64,000 nt of DNA. Source: Microbacterium sp. VKM Ac-2923 (lineage in GTDB: Bacteria; Actinomycetota; Actinomycetes; Actinomycetales; Microbacteriaceae). The position numbers were made by a program, and so were the translations under genes. The stretch spans positions 111,951-175,950 of the forward strand of contig NZ_JALGRP010000009.1 in the NCBI RefSeq assembly GCF_022815605.1, written 5' to 3'. Numbering within the stretch: the stretch's first letter is position 1; each line of letters begins with the position of its first letter. Under the pieces are notes generated by a model, which ran no database searches, had not been told where the DNA came from, and saw only the letters and a list, made by a program, of their open reading frames with translations. Positions 58,519-64,000 of this stretch are shown here, in pieces.

Positions 58519-61500
58519 TCATCGGCAGCTGGTGGCGCGGTGGTCCGTGGTCACCGGGGTGGAGGCGCCCTGCACGGTCACCGTGACGGTGCCCGCGTCG
58601 ACGGACGCGCTGCGGGTGGACTGCGTCTTGGACACGGACTTGCCCGCGCCCAGGTCGGTGAAGGTGGTCGAGCCGTACGCGCCGGTGATCGTTCCGGATC
58701 TCGCCGCCGTGCCGGTGTTGGTGACCGTCGTGACGAGGGTCACCTTGCCCGCGACGCAGCGTGTCGCGACGCTCGCCTGTACGCCGGCCGGCGCCGCGGC
58801 CACGACGACCCGGGCGGTGACGGTGCGGTTGCCCGGTGCGACCTCCTGCGCGGCCGTGAGTGAGAGGTCGAGCATGCCGTTGGCGCGGACGTTGACCGCC
58901 TTGAACCAGCTGTTTCGGTCGGGGTCGAACAGGCCGCCCGCGGCACCGCCGGTGTGCGGCTCGGGGTACGGACGCGCGTGGTATGCCAGCACGAGGTTGC
59001 CGGCCGGGTCGGTCGCGAACGAGTTGTGCCCGGTGCCACCCTGGCCCGTGCCGCCGATGCGTCCGGTGAAGGTGTCGTTGGTGGTGAGCACGGGCGAGGG
59101 GACGAGCGTCCAACTCGCGGGGTTCTTCAGGTCGGCCGTCTTCGCCGCGCGGAGCATGCCGATGTCGTAGTACTTGTCGACCGTGCCGCCCGAGTAGGTG
59201 AGGTAGATGTACTCACCGTGCTCGACCATGTAGGGCGCCTCCACGATGCCCTGGTCGCCGCCCTCGTTCGTGTCGGAAGGTGTCGGCGACTGCTTTCCGT
59301 ACTCCCACGGCTGGCTGATGGAATACACCTCGGTGAGCCCGCCGTCGATCAACGGGACGGTGCCCTTCGGGCCCATCTTCGCCTTGCCGATGAGCAGCTT
59401 GGCGCTGTTCGGCATGACCCAGTAGCCCTGCGTCACGCCGTTCTCCTCGCGCTCCAGGTAGGACACGTCGAACGCCGCGCCCTCGAGGATGGTCGGCTCG
59501 CCCCAGTTCTCCTGCTTCACGAGGCCGCCGTTGCGCAGCGATTCCTCGGTGCCGGTGTAGGGGATGAGGACGGTGTTGTCGCACCACCCGTTGGTGGGCG
59601 CGTAGCCGCGGTTCATGCCGGCGATGATCCACCACTGCCCGTTGATCTTGTGGAACTCCTGCGCCCAGATGTATCCGCCCCAGCCGTAGAAGGTGTTGGG
59701 GTACTGGGTCTGCTTGCCGGGGGTGCCGCCGTCGGGATCGATGACGATCTGCTCGGGGGCGTCCTTGAGGCCGGCGATGGTGGTGGCGCGCTTGAGACCG
59801 ATCTTGCGGTACGCGTTGGCGTCGATGAGCTGGTCGTTCGGGGCGTTCGAGGGGATCGAGTAGTGCGAGCCCGTCAGGTACCAGAAGCCGTCGTCCTCGT
59901 TGAAGAAGAGGTGCGGATCGGCGCGTGCGTCGTTGACCATCTCCTCGGCCGTCTGCTGCACGAGACCGGTTACTTCGTACGTGCCGGGAGTCCGAGAGTC
60001 GATGGATGCCAGATCTTCGGCATCCCAGGTCACCGGGAGGTTCTTGGTGGAGCCGTCGTTGTAGTCGAGGGTGACGCTGCCGGGAAGGGTCGTGGCATCC
60101 ACTTTCTTCCCGTTCTCCACCTGCACGTCGGCCGGCGCGCGGACGCCGGTGTTCTGCAGGTAGACGTAGTTCTTGTAGAAGACGTCGAACTCGGCCTTCG
60201 AGAGGGCGAAGGAGCTGGCCTGCGCCTGCGCGGTGAAGCCGGGCAGGCCCGCGCCGGCCACGCCGAGCGTGCGCACGTCGGCCTTCGTCGCTGCGGTGGG
60301 AGTGCTGGCGGCGGTGAGAGAGTCGAGACGCGCCACGCGGCCTTCACCGGTGAGCTCGTCGGTCCAGTAGGCCTTGTACTTCTGGCTCGCGGCGTCGTAT
60401 TCGATGCGCGGGTTCTTCACGATCGATCCGTCGGAGGCGATCTTGACCGTGCGCTGGTTGCGGAAGGTCGCCCCATCGGGCGCGTCCCAGACGTACACCG
60501 AGTCGGTGGCGTTGTTCTGGGCCGCCACTGCGCCGAGCGTGCCGTCGGCGAACCGGACGAGGGTGGGGGAGCCGACCTGGGCGTTCGGGTTCGCGGTCTG
60601 CGAGCCGTTCCAGGTGGCGTAGAGGATGGCCTGCGAGCGGTTCAGCGGCTCCCAGGTCGAGGCGCCCGACGGGCGGGCCGAGACGAACAGGGCGTCGGCG
60701 CGGCGGTCGTCGTTGTAGGCGAGGGGGTCGTCCTTCACGCCGTTGGTCGTCGTGACCGTCTTGACGTAGGTGGCGACGTCACCGCCGGCGTCGAGGATCT
60801 GCGCCGAGGCGGTGACGGGCGTGGTGACGCCGGCGATCGTCGCGGTCAGCTCGACGGCGACCGGACCGGATGCCGGGCGGGTGACCTTGCCGTCGGCGGA
60901 GACGAGAGACGCACCGGCACCGGATGCCGACCACGTCACCGCGCTGCCGAGCACCGACGAGGGGAGGTCGCCCGTGATGCGGGCCGGGATGCTGAGCGCC
61001 GCGGCCGGGTCGCTGGCCGCCGTGGCCAGTCCGAGCTCCGACGGGGTGAGCGCGCGGTTGTAGATGCGCAGGTTGTCGAGGAGGCCGGAGAAGTACTCGC
61101 CACCGCCCCAGTTCGCCTTGCCCACCTGCAGCACACCGCCGGTCGATCCGAGGATCTTCGAGAGCGCGGGGCCGGTCGAGTTGGTCGACACGAGCTTCTT
61201 GTCGACGAACAGGCGCGCGGTGGCGCCCGAGATCACGAGATCGACGTGCTTCCACTCCGTGGTGGCGGCGGTCGAGACCAGGTTGCCCGACGAGTTGCGC
61301 GAGCCCGCGTTGTCGTAACGCTCGACGGTGACACCGGTGGTGCGGTCGAGGAAGCCGAGGTAGTGCTCCTGCGCGTACGCCTGCGTCGCGGCGCTGCGAG
61401 CGGCGAACACCGACCAACCCGTGTTCCCGGAGGAGGCGGGCTTGCTGTCGTACGAGATCGTGACGTCGTCGAGACCGGCGAGCAGCGGGGCGCCGCCAGT

Positions 61501-61824
61501 CTTGGCGACGTTCAGCCAGAAGCCGCTACCCAGCTGAGCGGCGTTGCCGACGACACCGGGCACGAGGCGGGCGGTGCCCTGCGTAGTGGCGGTGGCGCCC
61601 GCGCCGGTGAAGCTGGTCGTGCCGCTGTCGAACGTGAAGTCGGCGATGAGGGCGTCGTCGGGTCCTGCGGCGGTGGCGACACCGGGTGCGAGCAGGCTCG
61701 CGCACAGGGCCGCCGCGGCGGTGGTGCTCGCGGCGACCGCGGCCATGCGGCGTCGCGCGCGGGGAGGCGAGGTGTCGAAGGGTGCGGGGGACGTTGTCGA
61801 ACGGGCCGCGAAAGGCAGGCGCAT
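58519..61824 (-). CDS. Secreted LamG-GH43 arabinofuranosidase with an extra propeller-like part
   Basis: A 1101-residue exported protein from ATG 61824 (GGAG seven bases upstream). Order: signal peptide to about 48 (APGVATAAG), LamG about 55-275, Ig-like about 280-360, a partial GH43-like region about 365-540 (QVGSPTLVRFADGTLGAVAA, YVWDAPDGATFRNQRTVKI), a Big_4-like part about 550-630, then GH43 about 632-985 with ARADPHLFF (base), YIWAQEFHKI, GIVEAPYMVEHGEYIY (acid Glu) and GTGHNSFATDPAGN, and the shared C-terminal domain (TRCVAGK ... ATSCR). It heads a two-gene unit with gene 55088 and is divergent from the gene at 62033. Confidence 0.88.
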   Translation of the reverse strand: MRLPFAARSTTSPAPFDTSPPRARRRMAAVAASTTAAAALCASLLAPGVATAAGPDDALIADFTFDSGTTSFTGAGATATTQGTARLVPGVVGNAAQLGSGFWLNVAKTGGAPLLAGLDDVTISYDSKPASSGNTGWSVFAARSAATQAYAQEHYLGFLDRTTGVTVERYDNAGSRNSSGNLVSTAATTEWKHVDLVISGATARLFVDKKLVSTNSTGPALSKILGSTGGVLQVGKANWGGGEYFSGLLDNLRIYNRALTPSELGLATAASDPAAALSIPARITGDLPSSVLGSAVTWSASGAGASLVSADGKVTRPASGPVAVELTATIAGVTTPVTASAQILDAGGDVATYVKTVTTTNGVKDDPLAYNDDRRADALFVSARPSGASTWEPLNRSQAILYATWNGSQTANPNAQVGSPTLVRFADGTLGAVAAQNNATDSVYVWDAPDGATFRNQRTVKIASDGSIVKNPRIEYDAASQKYKAYWTDELTGEGRVARLDSLTAASTPTAATKADVRTLGVAGAGLPGFTAQAQASSFALSKAEFDVFYKNYVYLQNTGVRAPADVQVENGKKVDATTLPGSVTLDYNDGSTKNLPVTWDAEDLASIDSRTPGTYEVTGLVQQTAEEMVNDARADPHLFFNEDDGFWYLTGSHYSIPSNAPNDQLIDANAYRKIGLKRATTIAGLKDAPEQIVIDPDGGTPGKQTQYPNTFYGWGGYIWAQEFHKINGQWWIIAGMNRGYAPTNGWCDNTVLIPYTGTEESLRNGGLVKQENWGEPTILEGAAFDVSYLEREENGVTQGYWVMPNSAKLLIGKAKMGPKGTVPLIDGGLTEVYSISQPWEYGKQSPTPSDTNEGGDQGIVEAPYMVEHGEYIYLTYSGGTVDKYYDIGMLRAAKTADLKNPASWTLVPSPVLTTNDTFTGRIGGTGQGGTGHNSFATDPAGNLVLAYHARPYPEPHTGGAAGGLFDPDRNSWFKAVNVRANGMLDLSLTAAQEVAPGNRTVTARVVVAAAPAGVQASVATRCVAGKVTLVTTVTNTGTAARSGTITGAYGSTTFTDLGAGKSVSKTQSTRSASVDAGTVTVTVQGASTPVTTDHRATSCR

Positions 61825-61861
61825 AACCACTCTCCATTAAGTGACTGACCATCGAGTGCTG

Positions 61862-61875
61862 TGTTATCGCTCACA
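61862..61875 (-). promoter_or_regulatory. Operator H (GH43 pair 61824-55088)
   Basis: TGTTATCGCTCACA, identical to operator B. On the minus strand it overlaps a TAACAC -10, 37 bp before the gene start. Confidence 0.7.
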
Positions 61876-61948
61876 ATAGCGGGACGATCTTCATCTGACC
61901 ATCACCGCCTTTTCGGGCCGTTCGCGGCGGCGTCGGAGCGCTCCACTC

Positions 61949-61977
61949 TTGCCCCCCGGGGAAGTGAGCGGTAACAT
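61949..61977 (+). promoter_or_regulatory. Promoter and operator I (gene 62033)
   Basis: TTGCCC, 17 bp, TAACAT with the operator AGTGAGCGGTAACA (61963-61976) over spacer and -10, the same layout as operators C and D. Confidence 0.74.
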
Positions 61978-62032
61978 CCGAGGGTTCCTGCGCCTCAGGA
62001 GCCCCGATCATCCTGGCAAAGGAGCTGGAGTG

Positions 62033-64000
62033 ATGACCGCACACTCGACCGCCCCCATCGCGCCCCCGCGCACGGCCCCCCGACGTCGGACGAGAGCGAT
62101 CCTCAGCCTCGCCACGGGCGTCGCCCTCCTCACCGGCGGCCTCGTTCCCCTCGCGGCGGCGCCGGCCGTGGCCGAGACCGCGATCCCCTCGGCAGGTCTG
62201 CGAGCGGAGTACCTCTTCGACGAGACCGCGGGTGCCAGCGTGCCCAACAGCGCGCCGACCACCCTGGGAGCGGCGACCGTCGTGAACGGCACCGACGCGC
62301 TGTGGACCGGCTCGTCGCTCGTCTTCACCGGCGGAGCAAAAACCAGCCCGACGGCAAGCTGGGTCCGGTTGCCGAACGACGTCCTCGCCGGCGCGCGCTC
62401 CGCGACGGTGACCATCGAGACCAAGCTCGACGCCTCGATGAAGAACAACTACAACTTCCTCTGGAACATCGGCAGCGACTCCCCAACGCGGTCCTACTTC
62501 GCGTCGGTCCGCGACAACCCGCGCACCGTCCTCACCACGAACGGGGGCGGCGGCGAGGTCAACGCCCGCTCCGGGTCCGCCCTCTCGGCCGACCGCTGGT
62601 ACAGCCTCACGTCCGTCATCGACGGGGCCGCCGGGCGCCTCACCTTCTTCGTCGACGGCGTGCAGGTGGCATCCACCCCCACCACCCTCTCTCCCGCCGA
62701 CATCACCGACCAGACCCTCAACGCGATCGGCCGCGCGCCCTACCCCGACCCCATGTACAAGGGCGAGGTGTCGACGTTCCGCGTGTACGACCGAGCGCTC
62801 TCGGCCGACGAGGTCACGCGGGTCTCGACGACGGATGCCACGATCCACGCCGACGCTCATCGCCAGGCCGCGCAGGCCGTGGTGGATGCCGTGGCCCCGG
62901 TGTCCGTCGACGAGAGCACGACGACCCTCCCGACCTACGGCGATCGCGTGAGCTGGGCCGCGACCGACTCCGCTTCCACCGTCGCCGCCGACGGGAAGAC
63001 GCTGACGACGACCCTGCCCGCAGCCGGCTCCGCGGCGCGGACGACCACGCTGACGGCGACCGCGACGGTCCGCGGGGTGGCCGCCTCGCGTGCCGTGACC
63101 ACGACGATCCAGCCCGCCCGTGCCGCCGACGCCGCGTTCGGGTACGCGATGGTGCACTTCATCGAGGATGCCAACGGCTACGCCGAGAAGATCTACCTCG
63201 ACGTCTCGCGCGGCGACGACCCCGAGGCCTGGGATCCGCTGAACGGCGGACAGCCCATCCTCGCGTCGCAGCTGGGCACCACCGGCGTTCGCGACCCCTA
63301 CCTGACGTACAACCCCGAGACGAAGACCTACTACATCATCGCCACCGACCTCCGGGTGTTCGGCGGCGACCGTGGTGCGGCCGGCTGCACCGACTGGTGC
63401 TACTGGAGTTCGCAGGGCAGCACGAAGCTCAACGTCTGGGAGTCCAAGGACCTCGTCACCTGGGGTGACCTGCGTCAGTTCGACGTCGCCCAGTCGCCCG
63501 CCGGGGCGAAGGTCGCCGAGCTCGGCATGGCCTGGGCGCCCGAGGCGACGTGGGTCCCCGGGTACAACGCCGACGGCAGCGGCGCGTTCGTCCTCTACTG
63601 GTCGTCCACCGTGTACCCCAACGCCGCGCACACCGGATCGACTTATTCCCGCGTGCTGTGGGGAGCGACCACCGACTTCACCCAGGACGACTACCGCTAC
63701 GGCGGCGTGATGATCGACACCGGTCGCGACGCCATCGACACGACCGTCATCCAGAACGACGGCAAGACCTACCGCGTCACCAAGGACAACGGCTTCGGCC
63801 GGGGCATCTACATGGAGTCGACCACGGCCACCGACTGGTGGAAGCAGTCGACCGCGTGGACGACCGTGCAGGAGCGGATCGGGGCGAACTACTCCGGCGG
63901 AAACGCGGGCGGCGTCGAGGGTCCCGCCGTCTTCCAGCGCCACGGCGAAGACGCGTGGTACCTCTACGTCGACGTCATCCCCTCCACCGGCTACCGCCCG
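62033..64000 (+). CDS. Secreted LamG-GH43-like arabinosidase, 3' end beyond the window
   Basis: 656 residues are visible from ATG 62033 (AAGGAG eight bases upstream). Order: signal peptide to about 48 (APAVAET), LamG about 55-255 (AEYLFDETAGASVPNSAPTT), a degenerate Ig-like domain about 275-355, then a GH43-like propeller from about 360 with TGVRDPYLTYNPETKTYYII, MAWAPEATWVPG and DAIDTTVIQNDGKTYRV. It resembles the genes at 34777 and 51818, which carry the shared C-terminal domain, so the missing part probably includes one. It is divergent from the GH43 pair, each side having its own operator. Confidence 0.85.
   Translation, partial: MTAHSTAPIAPPRTAPRRRTRAILSLATGVALLTGGLVPLAAAPAVAETAIPSAGLRAEYLFDETAGASVPNSAPTTLGAATVVNGTDALWTGSSLVFTGGAKTSPTASWVRLPNDVLAGARSATVTIETKLDASMKNNYNFLWNIGSDSPTRSYFASVRDNPRTVLTTNGGGGEVNARSGSALSADRWYSLTSVIDGAAGRLTFFVDGVQVASTPTTLSPADITDQTLNAIGRAPYPDPMYKGEVSTFRVYDRALSADEVTRVSTTDATIHADAHRQAAQAVVDAVAPVSVDESTTTLPTYGDRVSWAATDSASTVAADGKTLTTTLPAAGSAARTTTLTATATVRGVAASRAVTTTIQPARAADAAFGYAMVHFIEDANGYAEKIYLDVSRGDDPEAWDPLNGGQPILASQLGTTGVRDPYLTYNPETKTYYIIATDLRVFGGDRGAAGCTDWCYWSSQGSTKLNVWESKDLVTWGDLRQFDVAQSPAGAKVAELGMAWAPEATWVPGYNADGSGAFVLYWSSTVYPNAAHTGSTYSRVLWGATTDFTQDDYRYGGVMIDTGRDAIDTTVIQNDGKTYRVTKDNGFGRGIYMESTTATDWWKQSTAWTTVQERIGANYSGGNAGGVEGPAVFQRHGEDAWYLYVDVIPSTGYRP

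Noticed and set aside
1..64000. CRISPR arrays, insertion sequences, rRNA
   Set aside because: No regularly spaced direct repeats, no transposase motifs and no rRNA-like segments were seen.

Overview
The window is high-GC DNA (around 70 % by eye) with actinobacterial promoters, frequent GTG starts, ATGA/GTGA gene overlaps, twin-arginine and lipobox substrate-binding proteins, and LamG/Ig/GH43 secreted enzymes. Together these suggest a Microbacteriaceae member, most likely Microbacterium-like; that genus call is inference.

Layout. 1-7717: housekeeping and accessory genes, namely an alpha/beta hydrolase - MDR oxidoreductase - alpha/beta hydrolase operon divergent from a TetR regulator, a VanZ-like protein, a WS/DGAT-type acyltransferase, and a copper operon (membrane protein, YcnI, CopC). 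7718-11040: a lower-GC island with an orphan palindromic promoter, a DUF3800 gene, a frameshifted small gene, and a pair of DUF2690 proteins (one HTH-membrane fusion, one free secreted protein). 11353-17283: a neutral zinc metallopeptidase, a CUT1 sugar ABC operon without ATPase, a LacI C-terminal relic and small membrane/lipoprotein genes, one of them frameshifted. 17416-28376: an alpha-galactoside block. A GH36 alpha-galactosidase - SBP - permease - permease - LacI operon diverges from a giant secreted GH39-like (clan GH-A) enzyme, and three copies of one operator lie between them. 28528-64000: an L-arabinan utilisation locus. It has two close LacI paralogues, five secreted LamG/GH43 enzymes plus one cut by the window end, a WxL-like/DUF916/LAXTG surface-protein operon, a YtfQRT-YjfF-type importer, and araD-araB-araA. 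An Abi-type (HEPN) gene with a frameshift and an upstream terminator-like small-RNA leader sits between araA and the last GH43 genes.

How it works together (inference from gene content). Secreted GH43 enzymes trim arabinan or arabinogalactan side chains. L-arabinose enters by the Ytf-type ABC importer and is converted by AraA, AraB and AraD to D-xylulose 5-phosphate. Nine 14-bp pseudo-palindromes (consensus TGTTAnCGnTAACA) lie at the promoters of the GH43 genes, the importer operon, a 59-residue orphan protein and the WxL-like operon. Most sit in the spacer and -10 of promoters with a TTGnnn, 17 bp, TAACAT layout. I regard this as one LacI regulon that binds a cell-surface module to arabinan degradation. 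A second recurring signal is a C-terminal domain of about 90 residues (RCVAGK near its start, S/T-C-G/S/R at the very C-terminus) shared by five secreted GH43 enzymes here, with a cysteine-free version on the GH39-like enzyme. The WxL module plus this domain is the best candidate for an undescribed system.
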